A DNA stretch of 36,782 nucleotides from Pediococcus parvulus (GTDB lineage Bacteria; Bacillota; Bacilli; Lactobacillales; Lactobacillaceae), in contig NZ_BJWE01000017.1 of the NCBI RefSeq assembly GCF_007990205.1, positions 1 through 36,782 of the forward strand. Direction: 5' to 3'. The notes under the pieces are model-generated. The model saw only the letters and a program-made list of their open reading frames with translations. It was not told the origin of the DNA and searched no databases. Shown in pieces: positions 24,845-32,528 of this stretch (position 1 is the first letter of the stretch; each line of letters begins with the position of its first letter). The translations under genes and the position numbers were made by a program.

Positions 24845-25402
24845 ATGAACAAAAAACAAGGTATTTCAGTTAGAACGGTTGTGGCAATCGGAATCGGAAC
24901 GGCAATTTTCTTCGTTTTAATGCGTTATATTCCAATTCCAACTGGTGTTCCAGACACGAATGTTAATTTGGCTTACGGATTTTTAGCTTTAATGGGTGCA
25001 ATTTTTGGTCCCGTTGCGGGTGGACTGATTGCCTTTTTAGGGCATATGTTTAATGACTTAACTTGGGGCGAACCATGGTGGACTTGGATCGTGGCCGATG
25101 GCATCTATGGTATTTTATTTGGTTTAACTAAAAAATATTTAAACATTGAAAACGGTGATTTAACGGCGCGTAAATTAGTGCTTTTCAACGTTTACCAAAT
25201 CGTCATTAGTATCTTGGTCTGGGGTATAATTGCACCAACTGGTGATGTGCTCGTTTATTCTGAACCAGCTTCCAAAGTTTATTTACAAGGAATTACGTCA
25301 ATTATTTGCAATGCGCTTTCAGTTGGAATTTTAGGAACCATTTTGTTGGTTGCTTACGCACGGACCCGTTCCAAGAAAGGCAGTTTAAAGAAAGAGTCTT
25401 AA
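24845..25402 (+). CDS. ECF transporter S component (UPF0397 family)
   Basis: A 185-residue membrane protein with about five to six helices, beginning SVRTVVAIGIGTAIFFVLMRY and containing IPTGVPDTNVNLAYGFLALMGAIFGPVAGGLIAFLGH, which is typical of UPF0397 (ECF-ribofla_trS) substrate-binding components. GGGAGAG lies 8 nt before ATG 24845. It is first in an S-A-T operon with the ATPase and T component. The family is often labelled riboflavin, but the methionine-type T-box ahead of it points to an amino acid or a precursor. Confidence 0.88.
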   Translation: MNKKQGISVRTVVAIGIGTAIFFVLMRYIPIPTGVPDTNVNLAYGFLALMGAIFGPVAGGLIAFLGHMFNDLTWGEPWWTWIVADGIYGILFGLTKKYLNIENGDLTARKLVLFNVYQIVISILVWGIIAPTGDVLVYSEPASKVYLQGITSIICNALSVGILGTILLVAYARTRSKKGSLKKES

Positions 25403-25406
25403 TTTT

Positions 25407-27116
25407 ATGAAGAAACCAATTATTAGCTTTCAGGATGTGAGCTTTCAGTATCAAAGTCAGTCGGAACCGACGCTCCATCATCTGAGTTTTGATATTTATC
25501 CTGGTGAAAAGGTTTTGATTGCCGGGGCGTCGGGTTCAGGAAAAACCACGATTAGTCGGCTGATGAACGGTTTGATTCCGTCAGCTTATCCCGGAGAACT
25601 AAGCGGTAAAATTTTCATAAACGGAGAATCGGTCACGGATCAAACGATCTTTGACCTTTCTTTGCGTGTCGGGACAGTTTTGCAGGATCCAGATACCCAA
25701 TTTGTGGGATTGACGGTGGCTGAAGATATTGCGTTTGCATTGGAAAATGATGCCGAGGATCAGTCGGTTTTAAAACAAAAAGCGAAGGATTGGGCGAAAC
25801 AGCTGAAAATCCCCGCAATTTTGAATAATCATCCTCAAGAAATCTCCGGTGGCCAAAAACAACGGGTTTCAATGGCTGGTGTTTTAGTGGATGAAGGTAA
25901 AATCCTTTTATTTGACGAGCCACTGGCCAGTTTAGATCCGATTGCGGGACGGGAATCGATTGAGTTAATTGATGATATGCAAAAAAATGGAGCAACAACC
26001 ACGGTTATTATTGAGCACCGGATTGAAGATGTTTTATATCGGCCGGTTGATCGGATTATCTTAATTGATCAGGGAAAACTGGTCGCCAATGACACGCCAA
26101 ATACAATTTTGAAAAGTGGTATTTTAGCTAAACTGGGATTACGTGAACCCTTGTATTTGTCTGCGTTAAAATACGCGGGAATCGATCTAACTCAGGTGGC
26201 TGATGTGGATAGTGTGGGTAAAGTAGCATTGTCGGCAAGTACGATCAGTGCATTACAGGCCTGGGTTAAACCACAACAGGCTCGAGTCCAAACAATGGAT
26301 GTTAAACCGATGCTACAAGCTAATAATATTTCATTTAGTTATGATTCGAAACAGGTTTTAAATAAATTAAACTTAAACATTAATGCGGGTGAAATGGTGA
26401 GCCTAGTAGGTCGCAATGGCGTTGGTAAAACGACATTAAGTAACATTATTACTGGCTTTCTTCACCAAAGCTCGGGTGATTTGGTTTTGAATGGTCATTC
26501 GATTAATGAGGCGTCGATTAAAGAACGTGCCGATCATATTGGGTATGTCTTGCAGGATCCTAACATGATGATTTCAAAGAATACTGTTTCTGAGGAAGTG
26601 GCGCTAGGCCTGACTTTGCGGGCAGTTGCTCCAGATGAAATTGAAAGGCGCGTTGCTGAAACGTTGAAGGTTTGCGGCTTGTTTGAGTTTCGTCATTGGC
26701 CAATCTCGGCGTTGAGTTTTGGTCAGAAAAAGCGGGTCACGATTGCCGCAATTTTGGTTTTGAATCCGGAGCTACTGATTTTAGATGAACCAACCGCGGG
26801 TCAAGATTGGCAACATTATACAGAGATGATGACATTTATTCGTGACTTAAATCGTAAAATTGGTATTTCGGTGATTTTTATTACCCATGATATGCATTTA
26901 ATGATGGAATATACAGATCGCGTTGTGGTGCTAAATAACGGTGTGATTGCTTATGATGATCAGCCGATGAAACTCTTCGCAAATTTGGATCTCTTGAAAC
27001 AGGCGTCATTAGTGGAAACGAGTTTGTTTACATTGGCGCAACGGATCAAAGTTGATCCAGAAGCTTTGATTGCGAGCTTTATCAATCAAGAAAAGGTGGT
27101 TCAGACGAATGAATAA
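25407..27116 (+). CDS. ECF transporter double ATPase (YkoD-like)
   Basis: A 569-residue protein made of two fused ABC ATPase domains. The first (about residues 5-240): Walker A GASGSGKTT, signature ISGGQKQRVS, Walker B ILLFDEPLASLD. The second (about residues 300-530): Walker A GRNGVGKTT, signature LSFGQKKRVT, Walker B LLILDEPTAGQD and an H-loop in ITHDMH. The double form corresponds to YkoD/CbiO2-type subunits of group I ECF transporters with a dedicated energising module. It starts 4 bp after the S-component stop with only a weak ribosome binding site, so coupling is likely. It overlaps the T component by 8 bp. Confidence 0.92.
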   Translation: MKKPIISFQDVSFQYQSQSEPTLHHLSFDIYPGEKVLIAGASGSGKTTISRLMNGLIPSAYPGELSGKIFINGESVTDQTIFDLSLRVGTVLQDPDTQFVGLTVAEDIAFALENDAEDQSVLKQKAKDWAKQLKIPAILNNHPQEISGGQKQRVSMAGVLVDEGKILLFDEPLASLDPIAGRESIELIDDMQKNGATTTVIIEHRIEDVLYRPVDRIILIDQGKLVANDTPNTILKSGILAKLGLREPLYLSALKYAGIDLTQVADVDSVGKVALSASTISALQAWVKPQQARVQTMDVKPMLQANNISFSYDSKQVLNKLNLNINAGEMVSLVGRNGVGKTTLSNIITGFLHQSSGDLVLNGHSINEASIKERADHIGYVLQDPNMMISKNTVSEEVALGLTLRAVAPDEIERRVAETLKVCGLFEFRHWPISALSFGQKKRVTIAAILVLNPELLILDEPTAGQDWQHYTEMMTFIRDLNRKIGISVIFITHDMHLMMEYTDRVVVLNNGVIAYDDQPMKLFANLDLLKQASLVETSLFTLAQRIKVDPEALIASFINQEKVVQTNE

Positions 27117-27942
27117 CAATGTTTTGATTGGTTATAAACAACGTGATAACTTTGTGGATCATTTGACTGGAACAACCAAATTAATTGGTTTGATTGCGTT
27201 ATCCGTGATTGGAATGGTGAGCTTTGACACTCGTTTTTTACTGGTGTTGACGATTGGTTCATTGGCGTTATTTCGGCTGTCTGGGATTAAATTTCATGAA
27301 GTTTCTTTTATATTGAGCTTTATTACGGCGTTTTCAGTGTTGAATCTAATTGCAGTGTATATATTTGGACCGCAGTATGGTGTGCATTTGTATGGGTCGG
27401 AGCATGTGATTTGGCAGGGAGTGGGCCCGTACAATTTGACGTGGGAGCAGCTGTTTTACGAGTTTAATTTGTTTTTGAAGTATATTTTTACGGTGCCGTT
27501 GGCGTTGGTGTTTTTGATGACGACGAATCCGAGTGAATTTTCATCGAGTTTGAATAGAATTGGGGTTTCGTATCGGATTAGTTATGCGGTGTCATTGGCA
27601 TTGAGGTATATTCCGGATGTGCAGAATGATTATCGTCAGATTAGTAAGGCCCAGCAGGCGCGTGGAAATGAGATTTCTAAAAAGGGAAAGTTGACGCATA
27701 GGGTGAAGGCGGCGGCACAGATATTGTTGCCGTTGATATTTACGAGTTTGGATCGGATTGAGACGATAAGTCAGGCGATGGAATTGCGTCGATTTGGAAA
27801 GTTGAAGAAGCGCAGTTGGTATGCGGAAAAGCCGATGAAGAGAAGTGACTTTGCGGCGTTGATGGTGATTGCGTTGGTGGTTGTGATTGGGATTTGTTTG
27901 TTTAAGCTGAATGCGGGAAGATTTTATGACCCGTTTAGGTAA
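27109..27942 (+). CDS. ECF transporter T component
   Basis: A 277-residue membrane protein of the EcfT/CbiQ family: five to six helices, the coupling-helix motif KAQQARGNE (about residues 178-186) and a second Arg-rich coupling segment SQAMELRRFGK that docks to the ATPase. ATG 27109 is chosen with AAAGGTGG upstream, overlapping the ATPase end. Codon use changes strikingly: over codons 85-277, third positions are about 95 G, 22 A and 7 C by hand count, against 22 G, 17 A and 7 C in the first 83 codons. The hairpin repeats begin at the base after the stop. Confidence 0.88.
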   Translation: MNNNVLIGYKQRDNFVDHLTGTTKLIGLIALSVIGMVSFDTRFLLVLTIGSLALFRLSGIKFHEVSFILSFITAFSVLNLIAVYIFGPQYGVHLYGSEHVIWQGVGPYNLTWEQLFYEFNLFLKYIFTVPLALVFLMTTNPSEFSSSLNRIGVSYRISYAVSLALRYIPDVQNDYRQISKAQQARGNEISKKGKLTHRVKAAAQILLPLIFTSLDRIETISQAMELRRFGKLKKRSWYAEKPMKRSDFAALMVIALVVVIGICLFKLNAGRFYDPFR

Positions 27943-28322
27943 AAGTGAGCGAGAGAAAGCGGTAAGAAAGGACCCATAAGGGAACCGGATGCGGGATCGC
28001 AATCCCGCGGGAGGTTTTCTTATGGGTCCTTTCTTGCTTTCTCGAGCTGTCCTAAGGCTCAGCGGAAAGCAGCAGGCGAAGACCGGATGCGTGCCGTAAG
28101 CGGGGGACTCCCCGCAGTAGGCAGGCTTATATTTTCCCTTTTATCGTTTTGCCGAGCTGTCCTAAGGCTCGGCGGAAAAAGGCAGGCGAAGAACCGGATG
28201 CGGGATCGCAATCCCGCGAGAGGTTTTCTTATGGGTCCTTTTTTGCTTTCTCGAGCTGTCCTAAGGCTCAGCGGAAAGCAGCAGGCGAAGACCGTAAGGG
28301 GGGGGGAACCCCACGCAGTACG
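27943..28322 (+). repeat. nested-hairpin repeat cluster, locus 2
   Basis: It starts directly at the T-component stop with AAGTGAGCGAGA, as locus 1. Hairpin A (27953-28043) has long arms (GAGAAAGC to GCTTTCTC, including GGACCCATAAG with CTTATGGGTCC) and an apical GCGGGAT-CGCA-ATCCCGC. Unit B (about 28080-28150) has apical GCGGGG-GACT-CCCCGC. Unit C (28192-28252) copies the apex and 3-prime half of A but has a different 5-prime arm. A last partial unit carries a G8 run (about 28299). The linker GAGCTGTCCTAAGGCTC, then (A or G)GCGGAAA, occurs three times, at about 28045, 28154 and 28253. Frames that read through here are made of repeat sequence and are not genes. Confidence 0.85.
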
Positions 28323-28372
28323 CTATGTTCAGAATCAAAACAGGCAATTTTTCACTTTTTTTAATTTTTTTG

Positions 28373-28402
28373 TTTACATTTGGCATCCTGAAACGTTATT
28401 AG
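28373..28402 (+). promoter_or_regulatory. promoter of the DUF1659/DUF2922 pair
   Basis: TTTACA (28373-28378) with TATTAG about 18 bp downstream, after an A/T-rich stretch; it is about 60 bp before the coding start. Confidence 0.4.
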
Positions 28403-28460
28403 TATATGTAAGCCGTCGCGACACTTACTAAAATGAAAAGAAAACTTGGAGGGTATCAAA

Positions 28461-28667
28461 ATGGAAAAGAATTGGTTAAAGACTGCTATTGCAGTAACAA
28501 TGTCAGGTGAAGGTCATGAAGAAGGTCTCAAACGAAGTTTCGCTAATATGCCAGAAACTGTCACTGACGATCAGATCAAAGGCTTAGGCAGCGTTCTTGA
28601 AGCAGTTTCAAACGATAAATTTGATTTTGCAACTGTCACAACTACAGAAAAAATTGTAAACAACTAA
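28461..28667 (+). CDS. DUF1659-like small protein
   Basis: A 68-residue soluble protein, MEKNWLKTAIAVTM at the N-terminus and VTDDQIKGLGSVLEAVSNDKFDFATVTTTEKI towards the end. Size, the pattern TDDQIxxLGxxLxxV and the following DUF2922 gene fit the DUF1659 family, which is common in lactobacilli and bacilli and has no known function. ATG 28461 is preceded by GGAGGG. It lies 60 bp before its partner, probably as one operon, and 138 bp downstream of the hairpin repeats; its codon use is ordinary. Confidence 0.7.
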   Translation: MEKNWLKTAIAVTMSGEGHEEGLKRSFANMPETVTDDQIKGLGSVLEAVSNDKFDFATVTTTEKIVNN

Positions 28668-28727
28668 AAATAAAAAAATCCCGCTCAAAAACTACTGTGT
28701 ACATCAAAAATCAAGGAGGATCCAAAT

Positions 28728-28961
28728 ATGAAACAATTAGATATGGAATTCGTAAGCAGTCTCGGCAAGGTACGTCACATTAAGTTGAAGTATGTGAATG
28801 AAGGGTTAGAGGCCCCCGCAGTAAAAACTGCAATGACACAATTAGCAGGTTTGAAATTATTCGTGAAAGATGACGAAGAATTATATGCCAAACCACAAGC
28901 TGCTAAGTATATCGAAACAATTGATACACCATTGTTTGATGATGATGCGATCAAAGCGTAA
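28728..28961 (+). CDS. DUF2922-like small protein
   Basis: A 77-residue soluble protein (MKQLDMEFVSSLGKVRHIKLKY at the start), with the pattern of DUF2922 proteins: a beta-rich start, VKTAMTQLAGLKLF in the middle, and a segment on potassium-rich AKPQAAKYIETIDTPLFDD at the end. AAGGAGGATCC precedes ATG 28728. It pairs with the DUF1659 gene upstream; the two families occur side by side in many lactic acid bacteria, so they probably work together. The function is unknown. Confidence 0.75.
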   Translation: MKQLDMEFVSSLGKVRHIKLKYVNEGLEAPAVKTAMTQLAGLKLFVKDDEELYAKPQAAKYIETIDTPLFDDDAIKA

Positions 28962-28969
28962 TTAAATGA

Positions 28970-29014
28970 AAAGGGGTAAACGCATTCCGGGAACGGAGCG
29001 GTTACCCCTTTTTT
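28970..29014 (+). terminator. terminator of the DUF1659/DUF2922 operon
   Basis: AAAGGGGTAAACGC pairs with GCGGTTACCCCTTT (one mismatch) around 14 nt and is followed by further T. Confidence 0.85.
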
Positions 29015-29189
29015 GAGAGAGTTGAAAATAAAAAGTGCTTTTTTACGCCAGTTTTCAAAATTAGTGTTATAACAAGGGTGTTGGGGTATTCTAAACTAAG
29101 ACAGACTACACAGCAAGCCGGAAGTGGTACTTGGTGGCTACTGAAAGATTACTGTGCTTCACCCAAAAATATAATTGGAGGTTTTTGAT

Positions 29190-29411
29190 ATGGCAGCAAC
29201 AGCTTATGTAGAAAAAACCGCGCTTTTAGACACGGCAACCAAAGATATTTTTGACTGGAGTGACGATGCAACTCCATTGCGTGATGCAATGTGGGACAAA
29301 GTCATGGATAGCAACAATCATAATACCGATGCAACATCTGAGCAGGCCGCAAAGTGGGAAGACATGAATGATTCCGACTTAAAGGCTGCAGCTGAGAAGT
29401 TATTGAAGTAA
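29190..29411 (+). CDS. small acidic protein, unknown function
   Basis: A 73-residue protein rich in Asp, Ala and Thr (DIFDWSDDATPLRDAMWDKVMDS; TSEQAAKWEDMNDSDLKAAAEKLL), with no membrane segment, probably helical and cytoplasmic. ATG 29190 follows TTGGAGG. It is monocistronic, between the terminator at 29014 and the bidirectional one at 29456. It is not recognised; its acidic helical composition recalls stress-type small proteins, but that is only an impression. Confidence 0.65.
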   Translation: MAATAYVEKTALLDTATKDIFDWSDDATPLRDAMWDKVMDSNNHNTDATSEQAAKWEDMNDSDLKAAAEKLLK

Positions 29412-29455
29412 AAATTGAATATTGAACGGCTTGTAAAGTTGCTCAAATTAAATAA

Positions 29456-29496
29456 AAGAATTAACGAAAATGTGTTATTTTCGCTAATTCTTTTTT
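29456..29496. terminator. bidirectional terminator between acidic protein and MFS genes
   Basis: TTAACGAAAAT and ATTTTCGCTAA form the core stem around GTGTT; A-rich and T-rich tracts lie outside the stem on the two sides, so it can serve both converging genes. Confidence 0.8.
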
Positions 29497-30690
29497 CTAT
29501 ACTTTCATAAAATGGTCAGCATATATAATTAATCCAATAAACAAAAGACAAATACCGATGATGAAAAATGTTGTCCCAAACTGCAGCCAAGTGATTAAGG
29601 CCCCCACAACTGGAAACAGTGCAATCATAACTAGGCTAAACATCATGCTCATAACGCTGAGTAAGGTGGCACGTGCGTTTGATGGAATTTGTTGTTGTAA
29701 AAAATCATTGAAAATTGGTTCTACCACTGCGGTTACCAAGCCAATTAGGACAAAACAGCCGGTTAAAATAAGGATGTGTTGAAAAATACTGAGTAAGAGG
29801 CCGACAATCATTAAACAGACCAGACCAACAATGAGCCGGCGTTTCGACCAGTGATTTTCCAGTGTCGGTGCACTTTTGGCACCCAAAATGTTAAAGCAGG
29901 CGGCAATCACAATGATCATACTAATTTGCCATCCCGAAAAATGGTAGTGGGTCATGAGGGTTTGAAAATAAAAAAAGTAGGTAGTGCCAATTGCCTCATA
30001 GCAGGCCAGAAACAGCATTAAACCAGTAGTGACGGGATGACTAGTCATAAACTGCCAGCTAGTTTTCAGGATTGTGGCAAAGCTTGTCGGTGAGTCGGTT
30101 TCGCTAGTTGTTGAAGAATGAGGTTCTTGCATTCGCAAAATTGCAATAATGGCCAAAAGAGACGTAAAAATATAAATGACGTAGGTTAGTTCGAAATGCC
30201 AATGCACAAAGAATCCGGCGACAATCAGTCCCAACATGTCAGCCAGTTCATAAATGGCGTTGAGATTGGCTGTGATTTTGAGATAGTGTTTCTCTAAATG
30301 GTCGGTCTTGAGAGTCTCAAAAATGAGGGCTTCGTTGGTGCCAGAGTTCAAATTATAAGAAAATGCTTGAATGATAAACGCTAGCGCAAACCACCAAAAG
30401 CCGGCTCCCGATAAAAAGAGAAATCCAGATAGGATTGCCATGATCCGACCCATAATTAAAACTGTTTTGTAGGAAAAGCGATCGGCCAACGTCCCAGATG
30501 GTACTTCAAATAAAAGACTGGCAACGTGAAAGATGCTTTCAAGGAGACCGACTTGAATTAAGCTCATGCCATGTTGGGTCAAATAAATGACCCAGAGGCT
30601 GGTAATGCTAAAAAATGCCCAAAAACTATAATGATAGTTGGCGTGGATGGTGCGTTTAACTGATAAATGATTTGAAAATTTAGTTTCCAT
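29497..30690 (-). CDS. MFS transporter
   Basis: A 397-residue permease with twelve predicted helices. The first loop has the MFS motif A region FEVPSGTLADRFSYKTVLIMGR, and GLLESIFHVASLLFEVPSG resembles the YxxF/Bmr-like lactobacillus drug-efflux group of about 400 residues. The central loop is SSTTSETDSPTS. No substrate can be read; multidrug efflux or a metabolite is typical. The start at 30690 (ATGGAAACTAAA) has GGAGTGACATC upstream. It lies downstream of, and in the same direction as, the 50-codon gene but is separated from it by a terminator. Confidence 0.85.
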   Translation of the reverse strand: METKFSNHLSVKRTIHANYHYSFWAFFSITSLWVIYLTQHGMSLIQVGLLESIFHVASLLFEVPSGTLADRFSYKTVLIMGRIMAILSGFLFLSGAGFWWFALAFIIQAFSYNLNSGTNEALIFETLKTDHLEKHYLKITANLNAIYELADMLGLIVAGFFVHWHFELTYVIYIFTSLLAIIAILRMQEPHSSTTSETDSPTSFATILKTSWQFMTSHPVTTGLMLFLACYEAIGTTYFFYFQTLMTHYHFSGWQISMIIVIAACFNILGAKSAPTLENHWSKRRLIVGLVCLMIVGLLLSIFQHILILTGCFVLIGLVTAVVEPIFNDFLQQQIPSNARATLLSVMSMMFSLVMIALFPVVGALITWLQFGTTFFIIGICLLFIGLIIYADHFMKV

Positions 30691-30722
30691 GATGTCACTC
30701 CTATAAGTGTGTAGCGACCATC

Positions 30723-30754
30723 AAAAAAGGCGAGTCGAAAGTACGATCCGCCTT
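30723..30754 (-). terminator. minus-strand terminator of the 50-codon gene
   Basis: Read on the minus strand, AAGGCG and CGCCTT enclose 16 nt (inner bases GGATCG/CGACTC can partly pair) and are followed by T6. It lies between the small gene and the MFS gene. Confidence 0.6.
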
Positions 30755-30779
30755 AAAGAAATTCAATTGTGGCTCATAA

Positions 30780-30932
30780 TTAAGCACGCATTTGAACGGT
30801 CGCATAGTTAGATTGAGGGTTAAAAATGGACAGACTGGTCCCGTTAGCCTTCAAAATGTACGATTCCGCACAAACGATCCCCAAAAAATCGAGGTAGTCA
30901 GCAAGATGATTAGATGTTGAAATGACTGACAT
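30780..30932 (-). CDS. 50-residue protein, unrecognised
   Basis: A minus-strand frame coding MSVISTSNHLADYLDF at the start, the segment LGIVCAESYILKANGTSL, and NPQSNYATVQMRA at the end. Support: AAAGGAG lies 7 nt before the ATG, a good minus-strand promoter (TTGTAC-N17-TACACT, 30966-30994) lies just upstream, and a terminator follows. It is short and mildly hydrophobic without a clear membrane helix or double-glycine leader. A regulatory peptide, a toxin or a small partner protein are all possible; I do not recognise it. Confidence 0.6.
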   Translation of the reverse strand: MSVISTSNHLADYLDFLGIVCAESYILKANGTSLSIFNPQSNYATVQMRA

Positions 30933-30965
30933 AAACGTGCTCCTTTCCGTGTAAATGATAATAAA

Positions 30966-30994
30966 AGTGTAGCATATTCATTTTTTTCGTACAA
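30966..30994 (-). promoter_or_regulatory. promoter of the 50-codon gene
   Basis: On the minus strand TTGTAC (30994-30989), a 17-bp spacer and TACACT (30971-30966), about 35 bp before the ATG. Confidence 0.6.
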
Positions 30995-31008
30995 GGTGGT
31001 TTTGGTGA

Positions 31009-31038
31009 TTGTTAAAATTTTTGAATTTAGTGTATATT
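31009..31038 (+). promoter_or_regulatory. promoter of the gene pair ending in mutY
   Basis: TTGTTA, an 18-bp spacer ending TG, and TATATT (31033-31038); the extended TG could compensate for spacing. It is divergent from the minus-strand promoter at 30966-30994. Confidence 0.45.
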
Positions 31039-31070
31039 TTGAACTGAACCTAAATGGAGGACAAAACGAC

Positions 31071-31397
31071 TTGAAAGACAAATATGAAGTTTATCGATAT
31101 ACTGGAATCCCAGTGGTTAAAAATCGTTCTGGTAACTATGAGTTTAAAACAGACGAGTCCGGTCAGGTAAAACCTCATGATTGGCGAACAGGCAAACATA
31201 CTAAAGGCAAGTTTAAGCGAAATGGACAAGTATTTTTAACAGAAAATAATTTGTTTGTGACCGTAATCGAAGTTGAAAAAATGCCATTTAATCGCCGCCA
31301 TACTGTGACGCCATTGCAACGATTCACTTCGGAATTTATTAATGAACAACTTTTAAAAACAGGCAGAAAAGCTGTGAGGAATCTTCAAAATGATTAA
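31071..31397 (+). CDS. conserved-looking basic protein upstream of mutY
   Basis: A 108-residue soluble protein (MKDKYEVYRYTGIPVVKNRSG at the start; TKGKFKRNGQVFLTENNLFVTVIEVEKMPFNRRHTVTPLQRF in the middle), basic and probably beta-rich. TTG 31071 is chosen because TGGAGG lies 10 nt upstream; the frame runs 25 codons further into the promoter. It overlaps mutY by 8 bp, so it is translationally coupled and may share a role in DNA maintenance. The family is not recognised. Confidence 0.6.
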   Translation: MKDKYEVYRYTGIPVVKNRSGNYEFKTDESGQVKPHDWRTGKHTKGKFKRNGQVFLTENNLFVTVIEVEKMPFNRRHTVTPLQRFTSEFINEQLLKTGRKAVRNLQND

Positions 31398-32511
31398 ATG
31401 GTCAGATAAAAAAATTAAAGAGTTTCGAGTCACCTTACTAAATTGGTATGATGCCAATTGCCGTGACCTTCCCTGGCGTCAAGATCATGAACCTTATCAC
31501 ATTTGGGTTTCAGAAATCATGCTCCAACAAACACAGGTAGCTACGGTAATTCCGTATTATCAACGTTTTATGAAGCAGTTTCCAACGATTGAAGCGCTGG
31601 CGCAAGCGCCCGAAGATCAATTACTGAAAGCATGGGAAGGCCTGGGCTACTATTCCCGGGTGCGCAATATGCAGCGAGCCGCTCAACAACTATTGGCAGA
31701 TTATGACGGTCAGTGGCCGCAAACTAAAGCCGAATTACAGGAACTCGTTGGGATTGGACCATACACGGCGGGTGCCATTGCGAGTATTGCGTTTAATCAA
31801 CCGGAACCCGCAGTGGACGGCAATGCGTTTCGGGTATTTTCTCAACTTTTAGAAATTGAAGCAGACATTACGAAACCGCAAACGCGTGGTATATTTGAGG
31901 ATGCAATTCGCCACATTATACCTGCTGATCGGCCAGGTGATTTTAATCAGGCTATTATGGATTTGGGCGCGAGCTTTATGACAGCCAAGAATCCAGATAA
32001 TGTCCATTCACCAGTTCGAGAATTTAATCAGGCGTACATAGATGGGCGTGTGGCTGAATTTCCAGTCCGTTCGAAACGCTTGAAACCAGTTGATAAACAC
32101 TACTTTGCGTTAGTTTTGCAAACCCCTAAAGGTTACCTTTTTCAGCAACGTGCCAGCAATGAACTACTAGCCAAGTTGTGGCTATTTCCGCTGATAGATA
32201 CAGATCAGTTAAAAGTGGAGAATCCTGATTTGACTGATGACATGGTTATCGAAGCCGCTGAAAATAAATTTCTGGCCGACACTGAAATTAAAGCTGACCT
32301 TCAATTCGTGGATGCACCGATTGTAAATCACACGTTTACACATCAAAAGTGGCACGTCACATTAGTAAGTGCTGAACTTCAGAATCAACCAGACTTGAGT
32401 CATTTTGCTGGTCAGGTGGTCCCTGTCGAGAAACTGGCGACGATGGCATGGCCGACACTGCAAAAGAAACTGTGGACAGCCTATGAAAAACGGCAAATTA
32501 AGTTATTTTAA
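31390..32511 (+). CDS. mutY: adenine DNA glycosylase MutY, clusterless type
   Basis: A 373-residue enzyme removing A mispaired with 8-oxoguanine. The N-terminal helix-hairpin-helix domain contains LPWRQDHEPYHIWVSEIMLQQTQV with the catalytic Glu (about residue 42), the HhH LVGIGPYTAGAIASIAFNQPEPAVDGN with the catalytic Asp (about residue 137), and a C-terminal NUDIX-like domain (FALVLQTPKGYLFQQRA; VNHTFTHQKWHVTL). After DLGASFMTA the four cysteines that bind the 4Fe-4S cluster are absent (KNPDNVHSPVREFNQAY instead). Clusterless MutY is known from lactobacilli. It overlaps the upstream gene by 8 bp. Confidence 0.93.
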   Translation: MIKWSDKKIKEFRVTLLNWYDANCRDLPWRQDHEPYHIWVSEIMLQQTQVATVIPYYQRFMKQFPTIEALAQAPEDQLLKAWEGLGYYSRVRNMQRAAQQLLADYDGQWPQTKAELQELVGIGPYTAGAIASIAFNQPEPAVDGNAFRVFSQLLEIEADITKPQTRGIFEDAIRHIIPADRPGDFNQAIMDLGASFMTAKNPDNVHSPVREFNQAYIDGRVAEFPVRSKRLKPVDKHYFALVLQTPKGYLFQQRASNELLAKLWLFPLIDTDQLKVENPDLTDDMVIEAAENKFLADTEIKADLQFVDAPIVNHTFTHQKWHVTLVSAELQNQPDLSHFAGQVVPVEKLATMAWPTLQKKLWTAYEKRQIKLF

Positions 32512-32528
32512 ACAAGAGGGATATAAGC

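Noticed and set aside
28087-28431. Open frames of 114 and 71 codons reading through hairpin locus 2
   Set aside because: They consist of repeat sequence, lack ribosome binding sites and show Arg/Lys-rich translations typical of noncoding GC-rich repeats.
29105-29186. Frame reading GSGTWWLLKDYCASP before the small acidic gene, considered as a decayed surface-protein end
   Set aside because: It has no start codon, is bounded by stops and overlaps the ribosome binding site of the acidic gene; too short to assign.
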